64,000 nucleotides of DNA from Stratiolaelaps scimitus (lineage: Eukaryota; Arthropoda; Arachnida; Mesostigmata; Laelapidae): NCBI GenBank assembly GCA_019614645.1, contig JABWDB010000009.1, forward strand, positions 1,240,001 to 1,304,000, given 5' to 3'. The position numbers and the translations under genes are program-made. The notes under the pieces are model-generated. The model ran no database searches and was not told the origin of the DNA. It saw nothing but the letters and a program-made list of their open reading frames with translations. Every line of letters starts with the position of its first letter. Within the stretch, counting starts at the first letter, position 1. Shown in pieces: positions 23,701-59,650 of this stretch.

Positions 23701-25734
23701 TCAATTATGATATTCTCTTGTCTACGTTTGATATCATATATATAATAACATTTATTGAATCACCGTTCCTTGTAGGAACCATTTCGCAGGATTTCCGGGT
23801 ATCATAGTTGTCATTTATAGCTATCTTTGCTATCTACACGCACCCAGAACAAGCTACTGTAAAACCCTAGTTCCAATATTTATTCATATAATGCAACAGA
23901 CACCTTTATGACATAGACACTCAGGAAGGACATACCACAGGGTCCAGTCGAGTCGCTCATAAAGTATAATATATATATATATATATATTCCTCCATTTCC
24001 CCAACCCCCTGATTATTCTCACGAGCAAAACGTGCGCACATCTATACCTACAACAGATTCTAAGGCTGACTATCAGCCAACATCTATCCCTAGGCGTACG
24101 AGACATCCCTTATCTAGTTTCCCTATCACCCTGATCATTATTATTAGTACTATTATCGTTCCTCCGACGTTCTTCTATGTCCGTCCTACGCATATCCAAA
24201 AAGTCCTGCTCTGCAGTCTTCGTCAGCAGAGCAAGCAGCAGCAGCAGCTTCTTAAGTGTGTATAACGCCTCACTCCAGTTTCTCTCCCGCCAATTCCCAT
24301 CTCCCAATCCACCACCCATCACTCTATCAGATCGTCTGCCCTCCGCAGTGGCGCGTGCCTGAGGAGCGAAAATTGATTTATCCTCGGAACACGTTTTTCT
24401 TCTCTTCGTTTTTGTTTCGCAGCAACGTCATCGAAACCTCCGAAGATCTGGTACGATCGTCTGATCCGCGGCGTGTGGATGATCGGCTGTATGCTGTTGA
24501 GCTACATCTTTCTTGGGACGTTACGGGCCAGCCTTGTTGTGCTGACGCCAACCGAACGCATGAATAAGATCGACCAATTTCTCAACTATCCGGAAAGGCC
24601 CATCTACGTTGGGGCGAACACTCCGACGTCGTGGCTCATTGCGGTACGCTATATGATATACGGGCTCGCTATATCTACTGGACCCTCAGGATGGAAGTGG
24701 ATGAAAGTGTAGTATTAGCTATGATCTCGGGTGTGCAGCGCCAGTGATATCTATTACCGTAGCCGTCATTTTTACGTGTGGTTGGTTCCCGCCGGCCGTG
24801 TGGCTCAGCCTTGCTGATTTATAGATGCGGATCAGTAAATTGCGAATCTGGCTTCTTGATGGGTGGGAATGTATGTGTGTGTGTGGTGTGTGTACACGTA
24901 TTTGAGGAGTGCACCTTGATTGGTCCATCACGACTCACGGCAGTTTTACCAAAATTGCAAGCATACAATATTGGATTAGCTGATCATAATGGCAAAAAGA
25001 AATATTACTGTCATTAGTTGTCCTGTTCGCAACGTGGGAGCACGTAGTCAATATGATGTGATTCGATTTCCTGCACAAAATCTCTAGTTTATGGATCATT
25101 TTATACGTTTTCTAACGCATACCTATCTAGCCTTTGATGTCACGAAATGCTCTGTGTAATAGAAAGGTAATTTCGTAGCACAGTCGTAGTGTACGCGTAT
25201 TTCGCCAGGGAAATGATGGTGGCTTCAGGAATACTTGGCATTTTGTTGAGCGGCTTGAGTAGGTCGGATCCAATTCGTCGGGCTCACGGTGAACCCTTTT
25301 TCTAAATCCGTCCAACGATGCTGTTTGTGGAGGCTTACGTGTGTGTGCGGTATGGGCCAGACAAGATACTACGTACGGTGCAGGGGAGACAGACCAATAA
25401 GACGAACATAATTAAAGCGGAAAGCACGACACTGTTATATTGACTATCTTGACGACATGCATCTGCCCTTCACTGTAATATCATTTCTGAATTGAATCTT
25501 AAGTCTGTTTAAATTATATGAGCGATCGTTACCTGGTATAGTCGGTACTACAGTTTCCCCATAGTCAATGGTTCTTCATTAGGTTCTAAATTATAATAAT
25601 ATAATTTTTAGACTCCCTTCATTGTAACTAGCTAACTTCATTACTAAACGGGTTATCTGTCTTGTAACGAATTTTCACATTCATATTTTCATTACTTTTC
25701 AGTGGACAAAGAAAGAAGATACTTTCCTCATGAA

Positions 25735-25790
<56 letters not shown>

Positions 25791-28178
25791 CCTACATAGC
25801 TCGCTTATAGATTACCGGGACGAAGGTATTTTTGTGTGACTTAGATTGGCTAGCAACGCCACTCGGTGAGAATAACTCGTTTACATAGATACAATGCAGC
25901 TATGTATTGTGCAAAAAACGTGGCTATCAGACTTACGTACTCCCTTTTCGATTAGGCGGTATTTATTCGGTCGGTCCGGATTACTCGCGGTTTTTTAAGC
26001 GCTCGTTGTCGAATGAGACTCGCTATCTTGTATCAGTGGCTACGGGGGCGATCGGCGATAACTGCACCAGGGCGCAAATTTAGGAGAACAATGTATTTTT
26101 TCTTAATACATGCAAGGAGTGGGCTGCGTATTCTCCAATGTGATTTGGCTCATGGTCTCTAAATGATTTGCTCTTGGCTCTGTACGAATGCTTCCATTGA
26201 TTTCAACACTGTCCGTACCCTCTGAAATGAGTCTTTACACCAACTGCAAAGTTATAGCCTACAAAAAAATCCCATCCCTGACCGCAATAGGACCGAACGC
26301 CGTTCAGCCGTTCGGTCTCACAGAAGGAAATTCTTCCGCTAAAAAGAAGTAGCCAGTCGTGAATACAAAAGAAGTTTGTGGGTCTCCTCGACGGCGCGTT
26401 GCCGACCATATTGCAGGGATGACTGGCAGGTCGGAAAACATGATGTTTCGTCTGCCGACAACGCTTTGAAATTGACCACAATTCTCGCCAGCGAACAAGC
26501 ACATACAACATTTCCTTTGTCAAGCTCGCGGATTGACACGAAACAGACAATATGCTTTGCAAATGCTGAGAACAGGACAGAACGGTCGCATATCCAAGTG
26601 TGAGATGTAACTCACTTTGAACTATCCAATTACTCTGATTGCCCTGCGAGGGAACTGTACTGCGTTGTCGGGCTTCTCGAAAGAATGACTTGAGCTCGTT
26701 GTAATGCATGCTTGAGGCAAAATTAGCAAAACAACAATGTCCCGCTCAGGGGGCTCTTGAACGTTGCAAGTTCTAATGATCGCGGTGTTTCTTTGTGCGT
26801 TCCACTCGATGGCTTAGAAATTAGTATTTCTACTTATCTCGGCAGCATAGGGCCTGTTGTTGTTGTGACCTATGGGCGTACTTCTTTTACTTTTACAGGT
26901 ATATCCGGGCGAACGAGGGGAACGACTACGGGCGCACTACGCGAGGAATCGCGTTGAAATTGAACCGTTCTCGAGACTACGCGAGATCGCTGTCATGGAG
27001 CCGATGTTTGAGAAGAAAGGCGGGTGCTTCTTTGAAGAACTTTACATACGGCTGGCAATTGCTCGTTGGTGCGTCGAAACGAATTACTATTTCCATATAA
27101 TGGACGAGGAGATTGCGCGGGTTGGCTCAGCGATCTACACGTCGAAGAACCTTCCTATCGAGCTCAACCGAGCTCTCGACAAGAAGTAAGCGCCAACTAT
27201 GATGTGCTTTTGTCGTAATTGTCTAGCTCTCGGAAAGTCTATCCATCGGTTACTATGGAATAAGTGGATTTTGTTTTTACTCTAGCCAGCCAGAATGGTA
27301 GAGACAAACTTATGCCCGGGATCTGAACACTGATGCCTGTTGGCAATTAGTGTTATTCGGTGAGACGCGCTAATCGCGCCGGTTTCACATGTATTATAAG
27401 TAGACTAAGTGTAATTAATTGCAGAAATCAAAAACGTTCTGTAGCATCCGTTGACTGGCGTACTGTAGATAGAACAATGAAAACTGTAAGCGCAACCTAC
27501 AGACAGGTATCAATTTAGTTCGTTTCGACGTGAGGTCAACCCGCATATCGGAGGACTTTGACGATTGGCAGGTGACGTTCTCGTTGAAGTGAGAGGATTT
27601 CAACAAGACCTGACTAGTTCATGTTGACGTTTTTTAGAATTATGTGGATTGAAGCAATGGGAGTCCCGTTTATGCAGGAGCGTGAGGTACTCGGTGGTGG
27701 CAATCTTGGCTGTATCGCCGGGGTAGACAAAAAGGCCTCCGAGTTCGTGGAACAGGTAACGTTGCTTAATGAATCGTATATACACCTAGATGATTGTTGA
27801 AATACTATCCCCATACTTCAACTAACCTTCAATTTACGTGAAGCACATTAGGCAATGTGAAGAGTGTCCAGAAATGTGGAAAGACATAGACAACAATGCG
27901 CTGACCACTCTCAACCACAGAATCAGCCAATGTAGGATTCATGTAGCAGAATATGTGACATAATAGACATTTTTCATAATACGTTCCAATGGACGCAAAA
28001 CGAACGATGTATTCATCTAATTTCCCAGGTAAATTTGGGCGATTTATCAGCCGTGGCCACGTCATTGATTCTTGGCCTCATCGTCTCTACGATCGTATTC
28101 ACCATTGAGCTAGCGTACTCCAGCTGCGTCCGCTGTACTTCACGAGCACGACTGAAGCGCAAGCAAAACTTGCAATAG
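20567..28178 (+). CDS. divergent ionotropic receptor (IR), multi-exon
   Basis: A variant ionotropic glutamate receptor, a ligand-gated cation channel that in arthropods serves chemosensation. Traced exons: 20567?-20734, 21402-21505, 22279-22540, 22934-23078, 24423-24643, 26899-27185, 27638-27755, 28029-28178. The phases agree at every joint except one uncertain link between 22540 and 22934. Domain order is S1 ligand half (LRFAYLP to AVDIY), M1 (TWLGLLGFGAALIGLVIL), pore loop (SRWSFTFFGILLQE), M3 (VWMIGCMLLSYIFLGTLRAS), S2 ligand half, M4 (SLILGLIVSTIVFTIE), then a short basic tail ending RKQNLQ. The total is about 480 residues with no long amino-terminal domain, typical of divergent IRs. The S1 arginine that binds glutamate is absent. 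The extreme 5' end is unknown. Confidence 0.88.
21402..21505 (+). CDS. IR exon: S1 domain
   Basis: Acceptor CTGCACTCAG at 21401; donor AC|GTGCGT after 21505. It encodes FSPFYIPYVDSTGRERLHGL and then LGSLLDNVTYSMNI, the helix that follows the first strand (compare the family pattern GFEIDLLKxLAxxLNFTYE). It ends in phase 2. Confidence 0.8.
21744..21850 (-). repeat. tRNA-derived SINE fragment (family 1), intronic
   Basis: Shares with the 59.5-kb copy the tail GGTAAGGTAAAG, CTTTATTGGTTTATTAAAGGAGCTG and a decayed CTTCATATGTCA (all plus-strand readings). The tRNA-like head is not recognisable. It lies in an intron of the IR gene, antisense to it. Confidence 0.6.
22279..22540 (+). CDS. IR exon: S1 domain, CGPL motif
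   Basis: Acceptor ACACCAG at 22278 and donor GTAAGT at 22541 are both strong. It encodes YSLTFPPDMAYGQVDFETG, then AVMDGVADVACGPLIVQEAF and SRASVTFTRGVLAFGMK. This is the region where iGluRs read ...GxADxxxGPLTIT..R...xxFTxPY. At the ligand arginine position this protein has Phe/Ala. The exon starts with the third base of a Thr codon and ends in phase 0. Confidence 0.88.
22934..23078 (+). CDS. IR exon: M1 and pore loop
   Basis: Acceptor ATGCCTTCAG at 22933; donor G|GTCAGT at 23079. It encodes TWLGLLGFGAALIGLVIL (M1), a loop EYVYPTRQVPMW and the re-entrant pore segment SRWSFTFFGILLQE. It ends in phase 1, which matches the next exon. The preceding joint leaves S1 a few residues short of family length, so a very small exon may lie between 22541 and 22933. 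Confidence 0.88.
23315..23480 (-). repeat. tRNA-derived SINE (family 2), intronic
   Basis: On the minus strand a perfect Pol III B box, GGTTCGATCCC (23426-23416), is followed by the same body as the 8.4-kb copy (CACCGTTGCAC, GGGGTCCGTTTT, GAAGCAATGCC, GTGGACGTTAAATG) and ends in the hairpin GGCTGCGGGTCAGCC (23339-23325) plus CGAAAAC. The head upstream of the B box is tRNA-like but a box A is not clear. It is inserted antisense in the IR intron. Confidence 0.7.
23969..23988. repeat. (AT)n microsatellite
   Basis: About ten AT units in the IR intron. Confidence 0.85.
24423..24643 (+). CDS. IR exon: M3 channel helix and start of S2
   Basis: A long pyrimidine tract and GCAG acceptor (24422) precede it; the donor is GCG|GTACGC (24644). 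It encodes PPKIWYDRLIRGVWMIGCML, SYIFLGTLRASLVVLTPTE and YPERPIYVGANTPTSWLIA. SYIFLGTLRASL stands where iGluRs carry SYTANLAAFL, the channel gate. Phase 1 in, phase 0 out. Confidence 0.9.
25735..25788. repeat. (CT)n(AT)n compound microsatellite
   Basis: About seven CT units run into about twenty AT units inside the large IR intron (24644-26898). Apart from this repeat and chance frames the intron shows nothing recognisable. Confidence 0.9.
26899..27185 (+). CDS. IR exon: S2 ligand half
   Basis: Acceptor CTTTTACAG at 26898; donor AA|GTAAGC at 27186. The text VYPGERGERLRAHYARNRVE through MEPMFEKKGGCFFEEL to YFHIMDEEIARVGSAIYTS and LPIELNRALDKK follows the S2 layout, in which a 'Y/FHI..E' strand is followed by a polar strand and a helix. 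It ends in phase 2 and joins the next exon cleanly. Confidence 0.88.
27638..27755 (+). CDS. IR exon: end of S2
   Basis: Acceptor ACGTTTTTTAG at 27637; donor CAG|GTAACG at 27756. It encodes IMWIEAMGVPFMQEREVLGG and NLGCIAGVDKKASEFVEQ, the last helix of S2 and the linker to M4. Confidence 0.85.
28029..28178 (+). CDS. IR terminal exon: M4 and cytoplasmic tail
   Basis: Acceptor AATTTCCCAG at 28028. It encodes VNLGDLSAVATSLILGLIVS, TIVFTIELAYSSC and a basic tail ending KRKQNLQ, with TAG at 28176-28178. M4 is the final membrane helix of the channel. No canonical AATAAA lies close behind; an ATTAAA near 28.485 kb is the nearest variant seen. Confidence 0.88.
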   Translation, partial: VNLGDLSAVATSLILGLIVSTIVFTIELAYSSCVRCTSRARLKRKQNLQ

Positions 28179-30304
28179 ACGCATGCAAAATGGTGTAGTA
28201 CATGCTCTTTCCGGACCAATTAATGGTTATGCGTATGGATCGTAAGCGTCACAGTGCACACGTACATCGACGATCTTCGGGTTCAGTAAAGATGTCGCGA
28301 CCGAAACTATAATCATGGATATTCAGCGTTTTCTTTTATACTAGTTATCTGGCATAGATTGTCAGTCGTATTCGTGTTTGTCTTGAGAAAATGCCGGGTA
28401 GAAAATTTCAAGAGCCAACGAGTTTGCTCAGTGTCTGCAAAAATCCTTTGGGTCCTTGCAAGACGTGCGGTTCACTCCAGTCAGATTAAACAATGGCTGT
28501 GGCATTGTTATGAGAAATAGCAAAATAATTGCATACAAATGTGTTTACAGACGTTCTCACAATGTATGTGTATCGTTATGACAACGCTAGCTACTGTGCT
28601 ACTCGCCGTTGTGAAGGCGACTTAATTTATCAGCATGATTTGTTGTCTGTGTATTCTATTGATTCAGTATTGATGCTCCTTTACGCAAAATGATTTAAGT
28701 TCATCAGCGCACGTTTTAAGGTAGGCCCGTAGTTTCTGGGAGTTTGAATTGAAAATCGGCCGGACAGACGTTAAGAAAGAAACTCATGCGCGGCATATAG
28801 TAATGTATACGTTTGATAAGACACCGCAAATCAGTAAGCCGAGGTGGCTTCACCAGCTAGGACCTCTATTATGATAGGCAACATTCCAAAGCCTTCTTCA
28901 TCGACGACACTGACCACAGCTAGCTATGAGGCTATCGCGCAAAGCGGGCCTTACACATGGCGCTCAAGTATATATTGAGTATGGTTTCAAAGTATGATTG
29001 GTTGAGGCAGATCTTTAGAGACCTTCGAATGCACCCTCGATGAAATCGAAATACGAACTTAGCGCGAACGTGAAACGAGATAGAGGTATACATATTCCTC
29101 ATGTTGTTTCGCTGAAGAGCTGAAGACGTCCTAGTTCACGGCAGCAGTTGAATGCCATCGAGGGAACGTTGCTATATTCATTCTTGCGCTACATTAAACA
29201 GTACAAAAAAAAGGCGCATTAGGACATGAAATTATGTTACTGCATAACGGGACGTAAAACCCGGTTACAATGGGCTCAGTTACAAACCCGGTTACAATCG
29301 CTGCGAAAACACAATAGAGGGACAGTGTACGTGGGTGGGTACCATCGGTATTATAGCATTTTCTAGGTGGAACTGCTGTCCACACAGCGCGCGAGTGAAG
29401 GTAGACCGCAAATTTAACCTCCACTCTAACAAACAAGGCGTGTTTCGAGCTGCCGGCATACGTGGCCGATATTTACTCATACGTTATCAGCAGGATGACA
29501 GCGTTGTGCAGGACCACCACAATGGATCCGCAGACTTGCGTGTGTTGGGGAATATAGCCCTCAACGATAACACTCACGCCTGGCAAGCCACGACCCGTCC
29601 CGCACGATAAGTGACGCATTTCTCTAACACTGCTGCCCACATCGAGTCGAGGGGAGTGTGAGTGCTGAATCCAGGACTCCACTGAATCGTGTCCACGTAC
29701 CACATTTTGCTCTGCCAAACGCGTCCCGGCCAGGGGGTCCATCGTCTATCGGAGTACGCGACCCGTTGTACGACGAACTTGTGGGTATAATATTGCGCCT
29801 TGATCGCTTAGTCATCCACTTACTACATACTCTGCTTGGTCGCTCGATACTTGGTTTCCATGTATAACGTTGCTTCAAGTTTTGTTGCACCTAGGTAGAA
29901 CGTTTCGTTAACGTTTTGAACGAAAGAAAAGTGGATTTTGTCGGTATGCGTGCATGCGTGGAGGTCATAATATATAAAAGAAATAGTTTTCTGTATAGGA
30001 CAATATAATAAGATACTTTATCCCACCATTATAAGGCGCTAGAAACGGCGACAGGATGCCATTGAAACACGTGTCATCGGAGTCCCAGGCCAGGTCGGCG
30101 AATGATGGCGAAGACCAGCGCAGGGGATGGCTTCGAAGCGTTGGCTTGGCGTGTCTACAAAAGTTGTCGCATAGGCCTGTGTCTTCTTTCTTTGTATCAT
30201 GTAAAATGCCTTCTAGATGTATCGGGGTTGCCGGTAATATAACCCTTTTTTTCACAGGAAACAGCAGGAGCCAGCGACCACCAAAAACCAGCGGACAAGA
30301 TTTT

Positions 30305-30365
30305 GAATTCATTTTGGGTTGACTAACAGCCAACATTTGACGTCCACGGTACAACTGCTTTCGCC
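30305..30365 (-). repeat. SINE family-2 3'-end fragment
   Basis: Plus-strand GGTTGACTAACAGCCAACATT, then TGACGTCCACGGTAC and CTGCTTTCG, follows the 3' end of the SINEs at 8.4 and 23.3 kb read in reverse. The similarity fades after about 60 bases. Confidence 0.45.
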
Positions 30366-31399
30366 AGAAGCATTCTAAATGCTTACTATTTAGCTGCCTC
30401 CATCAAAATTGCGCTCCTTAAAACGTGTTCAGGTTTTGAACTCAACAAATGAAGTGGACAATATTTTCTGTCGTCATAGAGGAACTCACCGATGTTATCA
30501 ATGCGCTGGGCCCAGCGGTCGAAGAGATCACTTTCGTTTTACGATGAAAAATTCACCTGGTTACTAATTAGAGCCGAAATAGTATTCCGCTGATCGAATT
30601 GTAATTAACCACGCAGCCAACTGCCTAATGCAATCAAGAAGTTCTTCTGCTTGCAACCGATAAGATGACAATGTCACGATATTAAGGTTACAGTAAAATC
30701 TGAACGTGACTAGGACGCTTTTAGAAGCAGCCACATCCGCTAAGAATTGTGTACTAGCCTAGTACCCCAAAAGCTGCTACAGCCCAGATTCGTCGAGCAT
30801 TTGAAAGCCTGTGTCAACTATCAAAACTATGAAAGAGCCCATGAAAGCTATGGATATATCTACATAAAGTAAACCTATTCTATTGATTATAAATGCATAT
30901 TATAAATATGGCACTAGAATCTACAATGAATATACCACACATCTATATTTTAAATATATTTTATTATTAATGATTATTTTACATTAAAGTAAATCTCTAT
31001 TTACCTACACAGTTCGATCGCTTTTTTTTCTTACGTGCAATTATCATTAATTAATCTTCGTCACCTCGTCGACATCGCAGTCACTATTATCATTATTATT
31101 ATTACCATCATCATCATCCTCCTCATTTACTGTTATTATTATTTTCGCTCGAAAAGATGCCAACGGCAGTTCCGGATGGTGGCCCCTTGATATCCGGATT
31201 GAGGCGCGATCGTCAAAAGGTGCTCGCTTGTCTTTATTCGCGCTGTCTCCGTTGTTATTTAAATATGTCCACTTGGGTCGAAACTCGAACGACTATTTGT
31301 TCGTTTCGCCACCCATATGCGTCATGTCCCATATTGTTGTAATTGTGGTCTGCATTTTCACAGGGTGTACTTTTCTCACTTCTGTGAAACCTGTATACG

Positions 31400-31402
<3 letters not shown>

Positions 31403-31447
<45 letters not shown>

Positions 31448-31456
31448 TTATTTATT
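31403..31456. repeat. (AT)n(TTTA)n microsatellite
   Basis: About twenty AT units followed by three TTTA units. Confidence 0.9.
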
Positions 31457-32403
31457 GCGTGAAAGTCTGTCGAAACAAAGCAAAATATCAGTGATCATCA
31501 CCGTTCAAAATGATGATGTAAGACTAATGTGCACACACTCAACCCGTTGCTCAAGGACTCACAGATGGTGTTCTCAGCTCATCTGCTGACTGGCCACCGG
31601 CCCCGAGGCTATCAACAGAACGTTCCCCCACGTGTTCGGACTCGGGCACCACAAGAGAAATAATAATAATAACGATAATCGTACGTTCGTACGTTCGCCA
31701 ATCACGGTAATCATTCCCTTCGTCCTCGGTCGGCATATCCCCACGCGTGGGACCGTGCCATCCGACAGTGTGACATCAATCATCAACTCATCTCTATACC
31801 CCTAGCGAGACAATAGAAAGCCATATCTGCCGCCACGCATTCGAGCCGCATGTTACGCAAGCGTGTATAGGCGTCGACAAATTTCTCCCCAGCCGCTCGG
31901 TAAACACTGATGCTCCTTCGTACATCTTCTTCGATACTTTCTCCCGTTAACCTACAATGCCCATCGTCCGTATCCGGTTCCGCCTGGTTGGCATCGTTTC
32001 CCGTTTCAACATTTGCAGTTTGCGCTCGCCCGCCTCACTCTGGCCGGCTGCACCCACGGTCTAGTGTGTGGAGATTTTCAATGGTGCCCCTTTCTCATAG
32101 GTTCTTGCCCAACGTTCAATCTCTCTCTCTACCTGTCCCTCTACCTCTCTCAGATCCAATCGACACGTCATTATCCCTGCGTGAGTATCAATCTTGCACA
32201 CTTTTCGAATCATACGCAATCTAGTCATCGGTAAGCTTGGCTGCCTCCCACCATCGAGCTTCAACTACAGGCATGCGCAGTGGCAATTTACCCATATATA
32301 CCTCACCCCGACATCGTTCGCTTCATTAATTATCAGTTCTCTTCACTGCCCCCATCTGTGTTCTGCCCATCTTTATCGTTATTGTTGTTATTGTAACTAT
32401 CAT

Positions 32404-32460
32404 CATTATTATTATTATTATTATTACTAGTATTGTTATTTATTATTATTATTATTTATT
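32404..32460. repeat. (ATT)n imperfect microsatellite
   Basis: Two ATT runs separated by ACTAGTATTG, in the stretch between the two genes. Confidence 0.85.
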
Positions 32461-34102
32461 AATTAGTCTTTGCTCCGCACTCACTTTTATATCTAGACAT
32501 AGCTGTATCTATATAATAATTATATGATTCACTGTACTTCATTCCTACGGCATGTGTATGGGGTAAGATAGACTAGCGTCTACCATGGTTTTGTGTAGGT
32601 ATCAAGCCTTCCATTCACTGTCGTCTTGTAGCACGGTGTGAGTGCGCTCGTAACTTTTGAGACATATACGCCTATATATATAGATATATAAATATCTAGA
32701 CTTTACCCCAGCTTCTGCCGTGTATCGTTCCGCAACGGACTGATCTTCTTGGGCATTCAACATCGGCATCACTCACGCCACTCTGTTCGTATAAATAGCA
32801 TACTAGACCATGTGTCTCCTCAATGTGTTCGACCGTGTTTCAACCGACCAGCAGCATGTTCTTTGTAGTTGCTACTGTACTGCCTCCGCTATTGTTCGAC
32901 TAAGCTATTAAGACTACTTTCTACAAACGACCACACGTTATTCACTGACTCGTTTAGCTGACTCGATTCGTTTCAATTAGTGCGTTTACGATATACTAAT
33001 ATCTTTCATGCTCTCTCCGGTACCGTCATTTTATTTGCACACTCGCAGTTGTCGCCGTGTCGTATGCGTCTCGAACAGGCCGTTTTCACGTTCAGCTGCT
33101 GGCAGCGGCTGTTATCACGGCTGCTTGCATCTCATTTTTACCATTAATCATCATGATTACTGTGATTAATATTATAGTTATTATTATTATTATTACAAAT
33201 TATTATGGATATATCATAATAAGCCATCGCTTCATCGTCGCATATAAACTTGCATCTCTTCTGCATGCTCTGTATATTCACAATCCGCTGTACACAATTG
33301 GTTGAGTGGCAACGGACAATTCGAACCACTTCGAGGGCGGGGATTAGTTTCTGACCAAATCCCCTACGCGTCCCCTTCACGCCTTCGCCACGAGCGAGGG
33401 AAAAAGCTATCGTATTTAGCGTTTATCAATTCTCCCATGTCGCTGTTCACTACCTTGACGGTTCTCCATCCTGCGTTGATCGTGAACACGCCAGCATTCG
33501 GGCCGACACATCTGTCTTTGGATGGGGCTGACAGAGCTGAGAAGCCACTTCTTGGGACCGTTCTTCGATTCGTGTCCCTCAGACGTCACCGAGATCGCCA
33601 TCTAATCAAGGACCGTTATTTGGGGGTCTTCGAGGACGACGACGGCGACGAACACATAAGTCATATTGGGATGGCAACATTGTATCAATATTTTATCACT
33701 CGAATTCTCCCTGCCGTGCCTGTTCGTACGTGTGTTTGATTGACGAGTGAACACCGCTGCTGTTTGGCCCTGAATTCATTCTCGCACCGATCTCGTCTTG
33801 TCATACTATTCAATATGACGATACATGAGGGAAGGTGATTTCCGCCATCTGTCACAGAACTGGAACGATATTCTAAAAGCTTTGGCTAGTGTGCAACACA
33901 AAAGCGATTCGGCCAATTCGGTTATACGTTTTCGATTCTCTACAGTTGCACGATGACAACTGATAGTGTTCATTCCCGATAGCGAAGTCGCCGTAGAGAC
34001 GCCACTGGTTCTGGCATGAGGGCAAACCTTCAGGGGTATCCAGCGCTCAAGATGGCAGAAGTAAGACAATTCGTTGTGCTCTGTAGAGGCTGCTCAATGG
34101 AC

Positions 34103-34103
<1 letters not shown>

Positions 34104-34136
<33 letters not shown>

Positions 34137-34173
34137 GTTCCTTCCATAATAATAATTATTATTATTATTAATA
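34104..34173. repeat. (ATT)n / (AAT)n inverted arms in Crk 3' flank
   Basis: Eleven ATT units (34104-34136) are followed, after GTTCCTTCC, by mixed AAT/ATT units up to 34173. Part of the second arm is the reverse complement of the first, so the Crk transcript could fold an AU hairpin here, starting about 95 bases past the stop codon. If transcribed it is also an AU-rich element. Function is inference. Confidence 0.6.
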
Positions 34174-34268
34174 AGGACGATGACGCTGAAGTCGTTAGCA
34201 AGGAGGCCTTGCATAGGGGTCAGTGTGGACTCGTTTGACCGTTGACATCGCCATTATTAAGATCCCAT

Positions 34269-59505
<25,237 letters not shown>

Positions 59506-59650
59506 CGTAAAGGTAAAGCTTTATTGGTTTATTAAAGGAGCTGCAATTGTTACAATGCTTAAGCTCTCTTATATGTCACACAGCGGGGCTCGAACCTGCG
59601 GTCTCTGGCTTCCGACAGCCAGAGACTTAGCCGCCCAAGCCACCGCGCTG
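59506..59650 (-). repeat. tRNA-derived SINE (family 1), best copy
   Basis: On the minus strand it starts with a tRNA-like head: box A TGGCTTGGGCGG (59642-59631), an extended anticodon-arm-like stem CTCTGGCT/AGCCAGAG and a perfect box B GGTTCGAGCCC (59596-59586), with pairing acceptor ends CAGCG/CGCTG. It continues into a non-tRNA body (GTGACATATAAGAGAGCTT, CTCCTTTAATAAACCAATAAA) and a TTACC-like tail. The overlong anticodon stem with a non-standard loop argues against a working tRNA gene. Related fragments lie at 4.1 and 21.75 kb. Confidence 0.75.

Larger units (their letters stand above)
28179..34103. other. convergent intergenic region
   Basis: Lies between the 3' ends of the plus-strand IR and minus-strand Crk genes. 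It should contain both 3' untranslated regions. TTTATT at about 33031 (AATAAA on the minus strand) is one candidate Crk poly(A) signal. No coding region is supported; the 145-codon plus frame at 33302-33739 lies in presumptive Crk 3' flank and has no domain. Microsatellites are common from 31.0 to 32.5 kb. Confidence 0.4.

Noticed and set aside
26203..26709. 168-codon minus-strand frame in the IR intron
   Set aside because: No recognisable domain, and other open frames overlap it on both strands; there is no splice or poly(A) support.
33302..33739. 145-codon plus-strand frame
   Set aside because: No domain; it lies antisense in the presumed 3' flank of Crk and shows no coding signals.
59584..59650. 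functional tRNA gene
   Set aside because: Boxes A and B are present, but the anticodon arm is too long, no standard 7-base loop with U33 can be drawn, and the sequence continues into a body shared with other dispersed copies.
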